64,000 nt of DNA, from the NCBI GenBank assembly GCA_964030475.1, contig CAXIPT010000014.1:872241-936240 (forward strand), given 5' to 3'. Below are positions 23,864-35,722 of this stretch, one piece after another. Below the pieces are notes generated by a model, which had not been told where the DNA came from, did no database searches, and was given only the letters and a program-made list of their open reading frames with translations. The translations under genes and the position numbers were made by a program. The stretch comes from Tethya wilhelma. Lineage: Eukaryota; Porifera; Demospongiae; Tethyida; Tethyidae. Positions within the stretch are counted from its first letter, which is position 1, and every line of letters begins with the position of its first letter.

Positions 23864-24106
23864 TCAATACCTAGTCTGAAAAACATAAGATATTCTTACC
23901 AACTGAACGACTGTGAATGAAGTAGGTGTCTCAATAAAGATCTCTGAGCCATCAATGATGCATACACAGCAAGGGTATAGCTGACGAAAAACAGGATGCA
24001 TGTTTTGTAGAAGAATTTCTTTCTGGGGCCAGGTAAAAGAAAGTGGAGTCATGTAAAGAGGATATTGATCCACTTTGAAAAAATAGCCGAGGCTGTACCT
24101 TAGCAA
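23864..24106 (-). pseudogene. DDE_Tnp_4-like (Harbinger/IS5-type) transposase fragment
   Basis: The stretch FTWPQKEILLQNMHPVFRQL, then IIDGSEIFIETPTSFT, resembles the first catalytic strand of DDE_4 transposases, where the first acidic residue sits in I-D-x-[ST]-E. The frame stops soon after, and the remaining catalytic residues are not found in the adjacent frame (23464-23886). A relic. Confidence 0.5.
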
Positions 24107-25985
24107 AAGAAAATTTATTATTCACTTTCACTGCACTTTGAACTTATCAATTTGAGTGTTCTTATTGACAAGGTATCAATTTTGCCTTCCTAACTTCCTT
24201 GCATAGCTATTGAATGATTTTTCTTGTCCATTTTCAATCTTTTCTGTGATTTGAATACAATTTCTTATCATTCCTCAATCCTACAACAAAGATTAGATTT
24301 GAGTAACAACTACAAGATAACCTGAATTTCAGTCATCTGAACAAACCCTAAGACAATTGTTTCACCATAATTTTTGATACAAATGTTGAAGTAAAGTGTA
24401 CTAAAATAGAATTGCATCCTTCTTCTCAGATACAGATCACGGATTGACGGATTGATTATCTAGGGCAAGCATTCTCCCAGCAGAGAAGCTATCCACTTTC
24501 AGAGTGTGTAGTCACAAGAAATAAAAAGAGTACAGTCGATTGCAAGAAAGCTCAGATGACTCAAGTCATGTTCATCTTGTACAATTGAAGAACCAAAAGA
24601 AATTGTATTCATCACAGAAAAGATTAAAAAGACAAAAGACACCAATGAATAGCTATGCAAGAAAGTTAGTGAAGGATAAGGCACCTGAACTACTGTCACT
24701 CACTGTTGGTATCAAAGACTTTACTGATTCTGTTTTGAAGAATATTGCTCATCGTTATGTTGATCGTTTGCCAAAACAGAGAGTATAAATACTCTGTGTT
24801 ATACACTAAAGCTCAGACACAATTAAGGGACAATTATCACAAGACAGTGGTGCTTACAGACTGATGAAATAACAGAATAGGGAGAACAATTTGCCACATT
24901 TGATCTTGCAACAGTTGAATATACATGTTCTTGGGGCAGGATCTGCTAAAAAATATACCTAAAACATTCTCAGTGTAGTTAATGCTGCCTCAGTTTTTTA
25001 AGTGACACCAGCTTCATCCATGTTGAATATTCATTGCTTTGTTCAAAACGCTCAATTTTGCACATATGTAGCTGCAAATTTTCCTCAAAAATTAAAAAAA
25101 TCTCACGATTGGCATGCACCAGATGTTCAGGCATTAGAGAGCTGTTGGGTGGTGTATAAAGTTAGTCGTGGACGCCTTGATCTAAACTCATCAAACCATG
25201 CTCTCCCAGCAGCACCATCTGTGAATGGATGACTCCTACTAGCATCAACAATCTTGTACGCAACTACCATGATGTCGGTTCTTAGCCCATATCTGCCATT
25301 TTGAGGCTATATAGCTAGTTCATTTTCTCCATGAGTAGTCAAAACAGTTGGTAGCACACAATAACATTCTACCTTTTCAGTTACTCTTGGGTCTCATATG
25401 GTAGATGAACCACGCACACCCATTCCACCACTTTGATTCAAAGATCACCTTAGCAAAATTTTAATTTATGCAAGTAATATCCAAACGTATGGGGTGTTCA
25501 GGTTTTTTTGGGTAAATCCTTGATATCACAAAAGATGTCAGGGACATTAGGTACTCATCTTAAGCTAAATATCTTTACTTGCCACACTATTCCCACTTCT
25601 GACACACATCAGTACATTAATATGAGTTGACCTCGTGCCAGGTCAAAGATTGCCTAATGCTCATGCGCATTAGCCATAGCATATCGGTCTCATCGACCAT
25701 CTTACCATTTGTGGGTCTTGTGCACTACATTTTGTTTTCTCAATCATCATGAACACTGAATTAGTTCCAATTTATACAGCACATGATGATCACAAGATAC
25801 CAACAACAATAGTTCACAGTTGGTTGTTGCGCTTAATTTCTTGATACTGTGGGCAAAATATATGTATGGGCCCTAGTTTTATTGTAACTTAACAAAGATA
25901 TATAACAACATAGTATCAGTTACCACACAAGTTACTAAAGCAGGGTTGTATAGTAATGGAAGCGATGTAACTATCTCAGTAACTA
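24107..25985. other. No recognised gene
   Basis: Short frames at 24540-24788 and 25002-25232 (plus) have no recognisable domain. Probably decayed transposon sequence. Confidence 0.3.
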
Positions 25986-27020
25986 AGTAATGTATGCAAT
26001 CTGCTTTATTATATAACAAGTATAATAAAAATTTTATAAACATGAGAAGTGTAGGAATGGGCAGTGCGGTAAAAAGCAATGAAACAAGGCAAGTCTCTGA
26101 ATTTCGGCACATGACTACTTCATTTTCATGAGTCAATTACAGCTTTGAATTCCATCATTCAATGATAATTATCAGCCATTTGGCTGATGAGTCAATGCAA
26201 GCAATCACTTGATTAATTTAGATGAAGTAACAAGCATGTAGAGTGTAGGTACACAGTAGCGTATGAGAGTTGAGTACAAAAAATGAAGTAGTCATGTGCC
26301 GAAATTCAGAGACTTTCCTTGTTTCATTGCTTTTTACTGCACTGCCCATTCCTACACTTCTCATTTTTATAAAATTTTTAGTATACTTGTGTATTCACTT
26401 TTTTAAACACTAAGGTGCTCAATTGCATGGAAAGAATCATACAGCAGAATACAGTCAGTCTCTACAACAGAAATGTGCATTTGATGCGCATGCGCATTAT
26501 ATGCATGCAACCACGTGTTCTATTGATGACCTTTGCCTACATAAAAGGCTAACTAAATTGACAACCTTTACCTATATTAAATAAAAAGTACAGTATTTTA
26601 TATCGAGAGTTTCAAAGCTGCCTAGATTTTGTTTGCTGCCTTTTCGCCAGCAAACGAGTCGAAAAGGACGTACTCTGCATCAAATGAAGACCCACTATAT
26701 GGTCAAAGTTGGCTCAATGCCTTTTGTTTGTCTGGAAATCGCGTTCAAGTAAGTCAGTTAGGAAGGAAGGAAGGAAGGAAGGGGAGAACAAAATTGCACT
26801 GTTGTGGCTTCTCGCCAGCGCTCTCACCAGAGTGCTCCAGAAACTTTCTGCCAGTTTTCTTGGTTAATACAGTAAGCAAACTGTCTGGGGGAGGCTATTA
26901 AATGCATTTGAAGGCTTAGCTTTCTATCCCTGAAAGTTTACAAGCATGAACATTTTGTATTGTGTCAATGGGACAGTCGGCCCATTCCTACTATACGTAC
27001 TACCGTACGTATGATATTTC
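25986..27020 (+). repeat. Hairpin-containing dispersed repeat, unit 3
   Basis: Inverted arms lie at about 26020-26133 and 26280-26394. They are followed by the GATGCGCATGCGCATTATATGC and CACGTG motifs (26485-26520) and a tail (26580-26990) matching 5146-5510. A (GGAA)n run lies at 26761-26782. Same family as 4625-6082. Confidence 0.75.
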
Positions 27021-28178
27021 ATCAAAGAAAGCAGTTTTAGTTTGTTACCATACTGTGCACTCTGCATCCACACTTGACTTTGGCTGTGGCACTATATAGT
27101 GTTGATTGTGGTGTCACAGATGACTATGTAACGAAGCTGAGCTTCAGTTGTAATGTATGTTTTGAGGTATTGCAGACAACTATAAGAGATCTTTACCAAT
27201 GAAGTGGTTAAATTAATCAGTTAAGTAGGAAGGTAAGGTATACTCTATCAATTGATAGAACAGATATTGTAATTAACCTTACTGCATGCAACCCATGAAA
27301 TGGTTATTCTTTTGAGCTTCAGAACAGAGGTTGAAAACTGCATGCCCCCAGATGGATCTATGTATTAGTAAGTAGTTAAGAGAGGCTATCATCAAGTTTT
27401 TTTTTCAAAGAAACATCCTTTGAAGAGGAATGTTTCAAAAGATTTAAACATGCATACTCACATCAAGAGGTTGTAGTATGGGTGGAGAGACATACATTAT
27501 TTGATCTAGCTTATAAGTTCAATTGAAATAATAATGTGATGCATGCTCATTCTTGAATCAGAAGGATTAATTGGCATTGCAGGAGATATGCTCTACAAAA
27601 AATATTTTATTTTTCTGAATTTATCCACCATTGCAGAAAATAGTACATAAATCTGCTCCTTGTAATATTTTCTGGTACTTTCTTCTTTGTGGATAAACTA
27701 AACATGCCTGATGCAGAATCACATATGACAACACAATGTGTCTCCACTTTTGTTGCTATAAACATTATGTTGGCCTAATTTTGTGTGTGACTTTCTGAGG
27801 TTGTTACTCCAGTCTCGTCTGAGTTGAAAATTTGCACAGGTTTAGAAAAGAAATTTTATTTCCCATATAAAGCACCAATATATTTTGTCTAATACCACTA
27901 ATAACTCACACATATGTGATATTAGTGGTTATATGGTCAAAATTGACTTTTTATTAGCTGGAGATTGGAAATTCCTTGTGGACTTGACTCCACTTTCTCA
28001 AATTATGCATGTAAATGATGCGCATTCCATTAAGATGAACAGCATCTTAAACAATGATCAATGTGCAAACACTGCTGAGGATACAACTAAACTTCCAAAG
28101 CATTCTGCAAAGAAATTCAACTGCCACCTCTTTTGTGATATGGTACCCATGCATGCAAACAATGTGAATATCGATACT
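27021..28178 (+). pseudogene. Old transposon-gene relic with an FLLAGDWKFL motif, interrupted by the BEL/Pao insertion
   Basis: Most of the stretch is noncoding. The frame 27885-28178 contains YMVKIDFLLAGDWKFLV, which resembles a conserved block (FLGGDWKFL) of a repeated cnidarian/sponge protein family of transposon type. The BEL/Pao element entered at 28184 and the relic may resume at 36119. A 36-base palindrome lies near 27894-27929. Confidence 0.3.
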
Positions 28179-28183
28179 CATCA

Positions 28184-28569
28184 TGTTGAGCCTTGTTGAA
28201 ACTAGAAACAAAACTATCTAGACAGGCTAGATCAGTTAACAGACTAGTAACCGCTTGAGCTACGCTGCAGCGCGAGACAGACTGCAACAACACAATTTAA
28301 CTTTAATAGAGAAGAACGAGCATGTACAACAGCAAGCAAAAACTGACAAGACTGACAAGAAGTGTGAGAAAAACAATTCAAGATAAAGTGTGAAAGAGGC
28401 CCTAGCGGCGCTAACAGTGACAAAGAGAGGCTACATACAGATAACAGTAAGGCTGGACCTAACACATTAACACCAAAGAATTAATGAGATGATGCAATAA
28501 TGATGTAGCTGTCCATACACACTAAAAATACAGCACATTACATTAGAGTCTAAGTTTAGTAACCAAACA
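28184..28569 (-). repeat. 3' LTR of the BEL/Pao element
   Basis: 386 bases. Differs from the 5' LTR by two substitutions and a 10-base gap after GAATTAATGAGAT. Sense ends are TGTTTGG and CTCAACA. Confidence 0.95.
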
Positions 28570-28700
28570 TATACCGCCGGCCAAGACCAAACGGTCTTCC
28601 AACATGAGAGAGAGTCAATTGAGTCAATTATCAGAGGGTGCCAACTTGGAAACCGGGCGGGTGTAGGTACCAGTACCAGTCTTGATAGTAGCAACACGAA

Positions 28701-29806
28701 TTAAACCATCACGGCCAGGGTGAACTGATCAACTACTCGAGCGAGCGGCCACTTGGATGGTAGGATAGAATCTTCGTGCAGGACGACGAGATCACCAGTA
28801 CTGATATTCCTGGAGGGATGGTGCCACTTTGTAAACCGATTGAGATGCGTGACATATTCTCTGGACCAACGTTTCCAGAAGTGGAGAACCAAAGATTGAC
28901 ATAACTGCCAACAGCGAAGTAGAGACAAAGAGTCGGGATATGTGAAGGCGAGGTCTGGAAGAGATTGAAGCGAACGTCCAATGAGGAAGTGCCCAGGAGT
29001 GAGCGCTTCAATGCCATCTTCATCATCTGGAAGTGGAACTAAAGGTCTGCTGTTAAGACAGGCTTCAATTTGACTCAAAACAGTAGAGAACTCTTCGTAA
29101 GTGAGTTTCACGTTGCTGACAATCTTCTTGAGGTGTACCTTCATCGACTTGACTGCAGCTTCCCATAAACCACCAAAGTGAGGGGCATGTTGGGGAATAA
29201 ACTTCCAGGCTATGTTGTGTTTGGAGAGAAAGTCAGAAACGGAATCTTGTGTCTTCTGAGTCTTCAGAAAGTCGAAAAGCTCTTTAAGCTCACGGGCAGC
29301 ACCAACAAAGTTCGTACCGTGATCACTCCAAATGAGTGAAGGGAGACCACGACGAGAGATAAATCTTCGGAGTGAAGCAATAAAGGCATCTGAGGTCAGA
29401 TCTGTCACTAGTTCTAGGTGAAGGAGAGGGAAACAAACACACATATGTATGCCTTGACGATGGTTGGTCTTCGGACATATCCATACTTAATAAGCACAGG
29501 GCCAGCATAATCCACACCAACTTTGTCAAAAACGGAACCAGGAGTTACACGCTCAATGGGAAGTTGTCCCATCATCTGAGGTTGAGGTTTGGCAGAACAA
29601 CGACGGCAAATGACACATTCTCGTACAATAGATCGAGTCACATTGCGACCACCAAAGATGTGATAACGTAGAGACAAGGAAGATGAAAGCAAAGTTGGAC
29701 CAGCATGTAGCAGACGAAGATGTTCTGTACGGACAATCACTCTCGTCAAGGGATGTTTTCCATGGAGGATAACTGGGTGTCTTGATTCGTAAGAAGACTT
29801 CGAAAG
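28701..29806 (-). pseudogene. BEL/Pao integrase, frameshifted
   Basis: The N-terminal zinc region (TEHLRLLHAGPTLL, CVICRRC) and core start (VGVDYAGPV) are at 29749-29414. A deletion and frameshift near 29420 cut the core. The rest (HLELVTDLTSDAF, WSDHGTNFVGA, HFGGLWEAAVKS) continues at 29430-28701 with the C-terminal ALTPGHFLIG domain. All catalytic-region motifs are visible but in two frames. Confidence 0.9.
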
Positions 29807-29809
29807 CTG

Positions 29810-31018
29810 TTATCTACCTCCGACACGGAGCAGATTAGACGAATCCAAGAAGGGATGCAATGAAAGTAAGGAAGTAGATCTTTCCAGTGGTTGTTGCTTG
29901 CTTAGAGTGAGAAGCTCGTCTTCAAAATGAGATGACTGAATCACGTGAATCCAGTAGTTTTCAGCTTTCTGTAGTTCTTGAGGTGAGAGATGAGAAAGAG
30001 TACGTTCTTGTGGTTTCTTGCGACAGTTGTGCACGAAACGAAGTATCCAAGCAGTGATACGTTTTAAGTGATTGAAGTTGGAGTAACGGTCAAATGCTAC
30101 AACAGGTGAGGTTTGCGTGACGATGGCAAGAAGTGCTCTTTCTTCTTCTTTAGGTAGGTTACAGGGAGTCAGAGAAGGTTGTTGAGGCCAATCAACAGGT
30201 GATCGTTTGAGCCATTCCGGTCCATTCCACCAGAGAGTGTCGTGTAAGAGTTGTGAGGGAAACAGTCCCCTGGAAGCACAATCTGCAGGATTCTCCAATC
30301 CACTAACATGATACCATCTTTCAGGAGGAACGAGTTCCATAATGGTAGAAATGCGGTTTCCCACATATGTCTTGAAGCGTCTTGGATTTCCATCAAGCCA
30401 GTGGAGTACAATGGTGCTGTCTGTCCAGGCATAGACATCCAAGAGAGAGATTTGAAGAACCTGTCGAACATGGTGAAGTAACTGAGCCAACAGGTGGGCA
30501 CCACAGAGTTCGAGACGAGGGATTGTCAATCGTTTAATGGGAGCAACTTTAGTTTTCGAGGTCACGAGAGATATTTGTACTTCTCCATTATTGTCGACCA
30601 GGCGTAAGTAGACTACGGCGGCGTAAGCAATCTCTGAAGCATCGGAGAACCCATGAAGTTGAATGGAAGCTATAGTGGAGGACTTGTCAAAGTAGCAACG
30701 AGGGATGAGCTTTTGTGAGAGAAGGTGGAGCTCAAAGCGCCATTGTAACCATGAGTCGTAAATCGAGGATGGTACAGGATCATCCCAGTCAACTTTACTT
30801 TCCCAGAGTTGCTGTAGTAGGACCTTGACCTTTATGATAGCAGGAGAGAACCATCCTAAGACGTCAAAGGTCTTAGCAATGTCAGACACAAGCATACGTT
30901 TTGTGATATTCTCTAGGAGAGGAAGTTCAGCAATGGTGAGACAGAAGTGATCAGAATTGGAATTCCATTTGATTCCAAGGGTCTTGGTGTAACAATGATC
31001 AGATGAATCACTCAGCAA
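29810..31018 (-). pseudogene. BEL/Pao RT connection, RNase H and linker
   Basis: A 402-codon frame. LHGFSDASEIAYAAVVYLRL starts RNase H (first D), LELCGAHLLAQLL supplies E, AWTDSTIVLHWL the second D, and NPADCASRG follows. It closes at an in-frame TAA after LRVGGR, where the integrase zinc region should follow in the same frame. Upstream it is separated from RT copy A by the TGA at 31133. Confidence 0.9.
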
Positions 31019-31132
31019 TTGAAGGGAAGTTGGGTCTTTGAGATCAGCAGTGAGATGTTGTAGTACCTCTTGTTCACTGGAGTTCCATTTGCGAAGCAGG
31101 AAACCACCCTTGTCGAAGAGATCTTGTAGCTG

Positions 31133-31669
31133 TCACTGTAACATGATGGCATCAGGAATAGAGTCGGCTCCAGTGAGGCAGTCATCCACATAGAAGGATT
31201 TCTTGACTACTTCGAAGGCTTGAGGGTACTCAACAGCATGGTCAATTGCATTCTGCTGTACTGACATGTTAGCAGCGAAGGACGAAGCTGAGACTCCAAA
31301 GGTGACTCTGGTCATTCGGTAGTCTCTGAGTGGCTCATCAGGATTCTTTCTCCATACAAATCTGTGTAGGTCACGATCTGAGGGTACCAATTCAATGGCA
31401 CGATACATCTTGCTCACATCAGCTGTGAGAGCAATGCGATGGAGTCTAAACCGAAGTAGAACATCTACAAGTGATGGGTGAATGGTTGGTCCGACCATCA
31501 AAGTGTCGTTCAGTGAGACACCAGTCGTTGACTTGGCAGAGGCGTCAAATACAACATGAAGCTTGGTGGTTGTACTTTGTTCCTTCCAGACAGCATGCAT
31601 GGGCAGGTAGAATACTTGTGCCAATGGCTTCTGCATATCAGCAACAGGGACGAGCTCCGCGTGTTGCAT
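31133..31669 (-). pseudogene. BEL/Pao reverse transcriptase, duplicate copy A
   Basis: Same 178-codon frame as copy B, including the YVDD box and the same in-frame TGA at its end. That both copies carry the same lesion means the lesion predates the duplication. Confidence 0.9.
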
Positions 31670-32580
31670 CTCGAAGTACTCTTCGATGACATCTGAGAAT
31701 TCTTCAAACTGGTTCCTTGAGTGAAGGGATCTCTCTAGTGATAAGAATCTGCGGACAGCTTGGGTCCGGGACTCTCCAATAGATTTTGTTTGAGGTTTTC
31801 GTGGAAGTGGGACGACAAACCTCCCGGTGTTAGATCGGTGGTGATTGTCTTGAAAGTGTTTGACGACAGCTGTTTCTTCTGGAGAAAAGTTGGAGTGGTG
31901 CTCTCTTCAACTTCCCAGAATTTTAAGAAGGGTGTCATCAGCAGAAGTCACAGAGACATGATGAGATGTGACATTGCAGTAGGAGAGGTTGGAGATGCTG
32001 GAACCTCCTGCCAAAACCCATCCAAACTTGTTAATGCTACAGGTACCAGGCGTAAGTAGACTACGGCGGCGTAAGCAATCTCTGAAGCATCGGAGAACCC
32101 ATGAAGTTGAATGGAAGCTATAGTGGAGGACTTGTCAAAGTAGCAACGAGGGATGAGCTTTTGTGAGAGAAGGTGGAGCTCAAAGCGCCATTGTAACCAT
32201 GAGTCGTAAATCGAGGATGGTACAGGATCATCCCAGTCAACTTTACTTTCCCAGAGTTGCTGTAGTAGGACCTTGACCTTTATGATAGCAGGAGAGAACC
32301 ATCCTAAGACGTCAAAGGTCTTAGCAATGTCAGACACAAGCATACGTTTTGTGATATTCTCTAGGAGAGGAAGTTCAGCAATGGTGAGACAGAAGTGATC
32401 AGAATTGGAATTCCATTTGATTCCAAGGGTCTTGGTGTAACAATGATCAGATGAATCACTCAGCAATTGAAGGGAAGTTGGGTCTTTGAGATCAGCAGTG
32501 AGATGTTGTAGTACCTCTTGTTCACTGGAGTTCCATTTGCGAAGCAGGAAACCACCCTTGTCGAAGAGATCTTGTAGCTG

Positions 32581-33117
32581 TCACTGTAACATGATGGCAT
32601 CAGGAATAGAGTCGGCTCCAGTGAGGCAGTCATCCACATAGAAGGATTTCTTGACTACTTCGAAGGCTTGAGGGTACTCAACAGCATGGTCAATTGCATT
32701 CTGCTGTACTGACATGTTAGCAGCGAAGGACGAAGCTGAGACTCCAAAGGTGACTCTGGTCATTCGGTAGTCTCTGAGTGGCTCATCAGGATTCTTTCTC
32801 CATACAAATCTGTGTAGGTCACGATCTGAGGGTACCAATTCAATGGCACGATACATCTTGCTCACATCAGCTGTGAGAGCAATGCGATGGAGTCTAAACC
32901 GAAGTAGAACATCTACAAGTGATGGGTGAATGGTTGGTCCGACCATCAAAGTGTCGTTCAGTGAGACACCAGTCGTTGACTTGGCAGAGGCGTCAAATAC
33001 AACATGAAGCTTGGTGGTTGTACTTTGTTCCTTCCAGACAGCATGCATGGGCAGGTAGAATACTTGTGCCAATGGCTTCTGCATATCAGCAACAGGGACG
33101 AGCTCCGCGTGTTGCAT
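32581..33117 (-). pseudogene. BEL/Pao reverse transcriptase, duplicate copy B
   Basis: Contains KLHVVFDASAKS, LTADVSKMYRAIEL (first catalytic D), YRMTRVTFGVSASSFAAN and the SFYVDDCLTG box (catalytic YVDD). It ends at an in-frame TGA (CAG TGA CAG) and connects upstream only through a frameshift near 33345. The translation equals that of copy A 1448 bases away. Confidence 0.9.
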
Positions 33118-33395
33118 CTCGAAGTACTCTTCGATGACATCTGAGAATTCTTCAAACTGGTTCCTTGAGTGAAGGGATCTCTCTAGTGATAAGAATCTGC
33201 GGACAGCTTGGGTCCGGGACTCTCCAATAGATTTTGTTTGAGGTTTTCGTGGAAGTGGGACGACAAACCTCCCGGTGTTAGATCGGTGGTGATTGTCTTG
33301 AAAGTGTTTGACGACAGCTGTTTCTTCTGGAGAAAAGTTGGAGTGGTGCTCTCTTCAACTTCCCAGAATTTTAAGAAGGGTGTCATCAGCAGAAG

Positions 33396-35570
33396 TCACA
33401 GAGACATGATGAGATGTGACATTGCAGTAGGAGAGGTTGGAGATGCTGGAACCTCCTGCCAAAACCCATCCAAACTTGTTAATGCTACAGGAGATCCAGG
33501 TGGTCCGTTCCGCCGGCCCTGAAGCAACACGTTGGCATAGACATCTATTCCAAGTAGGACATCAATCTTTCCAGGATGACCAAAGTCAGGGTCAGCAAGC
33601 TGTAGGCCAGAAAGATGAGACCAGGTGGCGTTCGGATGAACAGGCTTGGAAGGTAGTTCACTGGTGACACATGGAATTGCCACAGCAGTAACTTGAATCC
33701 TCTGATCTGGTGAATTTATTGGCGATATGTCAAAGTTGACGACTGAGTGTAGGGGTGAATCATGAGAGAGACCAGCTATGCTACTGATCTTGATGTTTTG
33801 AGCAAACCTTGGTAAGCGTAGAGCTTGTGTCAAACGTTCAGAGACGAATGAAGTTGAGGAGGCTGAATCGAGAAGTGCACGAGCTGTGACGGATTTGCCA
33901 TCCGCAGAGTGGATGAGTATCTTACAAGTCATGAGGAGAGGGCTGGGTGAAGCAGGTTCAGTCACAGGATAAGACGAGGCAACAATGGAATGCACTGTGG
34001 ATGCACTTGGAGATTCTTGTCCACTTTCCTTGGGATCAATGTGGATGAGTGTGTGATGAGGTTTCTGGCACTTACGGCATTTGCTGAGGCTGGGGCATTG
34101 TTTACAGAAGTGACCGGATTTGAGACAATCCATGCAAAGACCATTCTCCTTGATCGTAGAGATCATCTTGTCGCGAGACATGGCTTTGAACTGAGTGCAG
34201 GCATATAGTGGATGCCTTTCCATTTTACATACAATACAATTCGTGGGAGTAGATGTGGAAGAGACATTCGCAACGAAGGAAGTAGATTTGGTAGGATGAC
34301 GCTTCTTAGCATTAGGATTCTCTGATTTGAAGCTTCTGCTTTGTTCCATTGAGGCTGACTCAGCTGCCTGAGCTCTGAGATTCAAGAACTCCATTATCTT
34401 GTCAAAGTGTGGGACGTCTGGGGAATCTTGGCTAGCTCTTTGCCACTCGAACATGGTTTCAGAGTCAAGTTTCATCTCAATGAGTGGGGTGATGAAGTGA
34501 GCAGATGGTTCTTTGCCCATCGCCTTGAGTGCACGTAGATGTTGTTGCAATACATCGTGTAGACGGCGAAGTTCCTTGCCAGTATGATCCTTGAGACCGG
34601 GAGCTTCAACTATCTGGCGTACATGTGCTTGGTGGATTGGGCGGGGGCGGTCATATCGATCTCTCATACACTTTATGGCTTCATCGTACTGCTCACCAGA
34701 GCGAGATAGGCCTTCAATGACACTCCTAGCGGAGCCATCTTTCAAAGATTGGTGCAAGTAGACCAACTTTTGGGCTGGAGATAAATCAGAGCGGTCATGT
34801 ATGGCAACACTGTACTGTTCCCAAAAGGTCAGCCAATGGAGGATATTACCATCGAAAGTCGGGGTGTCAAGCTTGGGAAGTTTGATTGCCTTTGCTTCAG
34901 GAGAAGGATCTGTGGTTGCTTTGTCAACCGGAGGTAATTTGATGGCCAACTTGAGGGTTAGACCCACGTCGAAGAACAACTTGTCTATGCTGACGACCGT
35001 CGAGCTGATAAGGTCATCGGACTCCTTGTGAGTGCAAGACGACAGAATGTGTTGTCGAGTATCAGACAATTCTTTCTTAAGCTCTGAGACTCGTTCTCGA
35101 TATTGTTGAATCAAATGAGTTTCTTCTTTAGTTCCAGAGAGTTTGGTGAGTGCAGTAGCAATGACATTGAGTCGGTCTCGGATGTTAACCAGACTGCGTG
35201 AGGCTGCTTCATATGCGGCAGACTTGACATGTGAAGAGCTGTCCAAGACTAGCTTCTCCATACGTATGAACAAATCGGTGATATCAGAATCATGCTTGTC
35301 CAATTCTTCTTGCTCCTTAGTGAGGTTAGCTTCGAGCTCTTCGTCCTCGGGAATTGCATCGACGACTTTGTAATGATGCACCTTGAACTCGGACGCTAAC
35401 GTTTCCAATTTTGTGGTCAACTTGTGGGCGCAGCTCAGGGTTGAGGGTTCATGAACCACCGTTTCAAGTTCGGAAAGTTGACTGGAGAGCTTGGTGATGG
35501 AGGCCTTTACAACGCCTCTTCTACGACGTAGAGTAGAAATAGTTATTGCTCGTTCTCCTTCATCGCCCAT
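33396..35570 (-). CDS. BEL/Pao gag-protease ORF
   Basis: A 724-codon frame starting at ATG 35570. Residues about 20-200 are charged and coiled-coil-like. About 230-410 is the DUF1759 gag region (LPKLDTPTFDGNILHWLTFW). About 445-510 holds zinc knuckles (CIVCKMERHPLYAC, CMDCLKSGHFCKQC, CRKCQKPHH). About 560-680 is a DUF1758-type aspartic protease with ALLDSASSTSF as the active-site motif. The frame ends at an in-frame TGA at 33396 inside the linker before RT, where intact relatives continue into pol. Confidence 0.9.
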   Translation of the reverse strand: MGDEGERAITISTLRRRRGVVKASITKLSSQLSELETVVHEPSTLSCAHKLTTKLETLASEFKVHHYKVVDAIPEDEELEANLTKEQEELDKHDSDITDLFIRMEKLVLDSSSHVKSAAYEAASRSLVNIRDRLNVIATALTKLSGTKEETHLIQQYRERVSELKKELSDTRQHILSSCTHKESDDLISSTVVSIDKLFFDVGLTLKLAIKLPPVDKATTDPSPEAKAIKLPKLDTPTFDGNILHWLTFWEQYSVAIHDRSDLSPAQKLVYLHQSLKDGSARSVIEGLSRSGEQYDEAIKCMRDRYDRPRPIHQAHVRQIVEAPGLKDHTGKELRRLHDVLQQHLRALKAMGKEPSAHFITPLIEMKLDSETMFEWQRASQDSPDVPHFDKIMEFLNLRAQAAESASMEQSRSFKSENPNAKKRHPTKSTSFVANVSSTSTPTNCIVCKMERHPLYACTQFKAMSRDKMISTIKENGLCMDCLKSGHFCKQCPSLSKCRKCQKPHHTLIHIDPKESGQESPSASTVHSIVASSYPVTEPASPSPLLMTCKILIHSADGKSVTARALLDSASSTSFVSERLTQALRLPRFAQNIKISSIAGLSHDSPLHSVVNFDISPINSPDQRIQVTAVAIPCVTSELPSKPVHPNATWSHLSGLQLADPDFGHPGKIDVLLGIDVYANVLLQGRRNGPPGSPVALTSLDGFWQEVPASPTSPTAMSHLIMSL

Positions 35571-35697
35571 TCTGAAGGAAATTGAAAATTGAGATCAAAA
35601 GTTCGAGTTGATAGTTCGTCGTACCAACAGGCGGCAGTGAGATTGGAGATGTAGTTTCAACGAAGACCAGTGTGACAGTTGCCGATACTTTGGGGTA

Positions 35698-35714
35698 TCC
35701 GGCTCGAGGGACCA
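35698..35714 (-). promoter_or_regulatory. Primer binding site, tRNA-Tyr-like
   Basis: Eight bases inside the 5' LTR the sense strand reads TGGTCCCTCGAGCCGGA. This is complementary to a tRNA 3' end with CCGGCTCGAGGGACCA, one base different from the usual eukaryotic tRNA-Tyr end. The tRNA identity is inferred. Confidence 0.65.
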
Positions 35715-35722
35715 AAATTATA

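Larger units (their letters stand above)
30597..33491 (-). repeat. 1448-base direct tandem duplication inside pol
   Basis: 30597-32043 and 32045-33491 repeat in the same orientation with an exact 1448-base offset. The overlapping frames at 31510/32958, 31735/33183 and 31133/32581 are identical in translation. The junction lies at GGTACCAGG (32042-32050). Copy B holds an RNase H start that is cut at the junction. Confidence 0.95.

Noticed and set aside
28244..28465. 73-codon ORF repeated at 28244 and 35783
   Set aside because: It lies in the two LTRs and is a by-product of their sequence.
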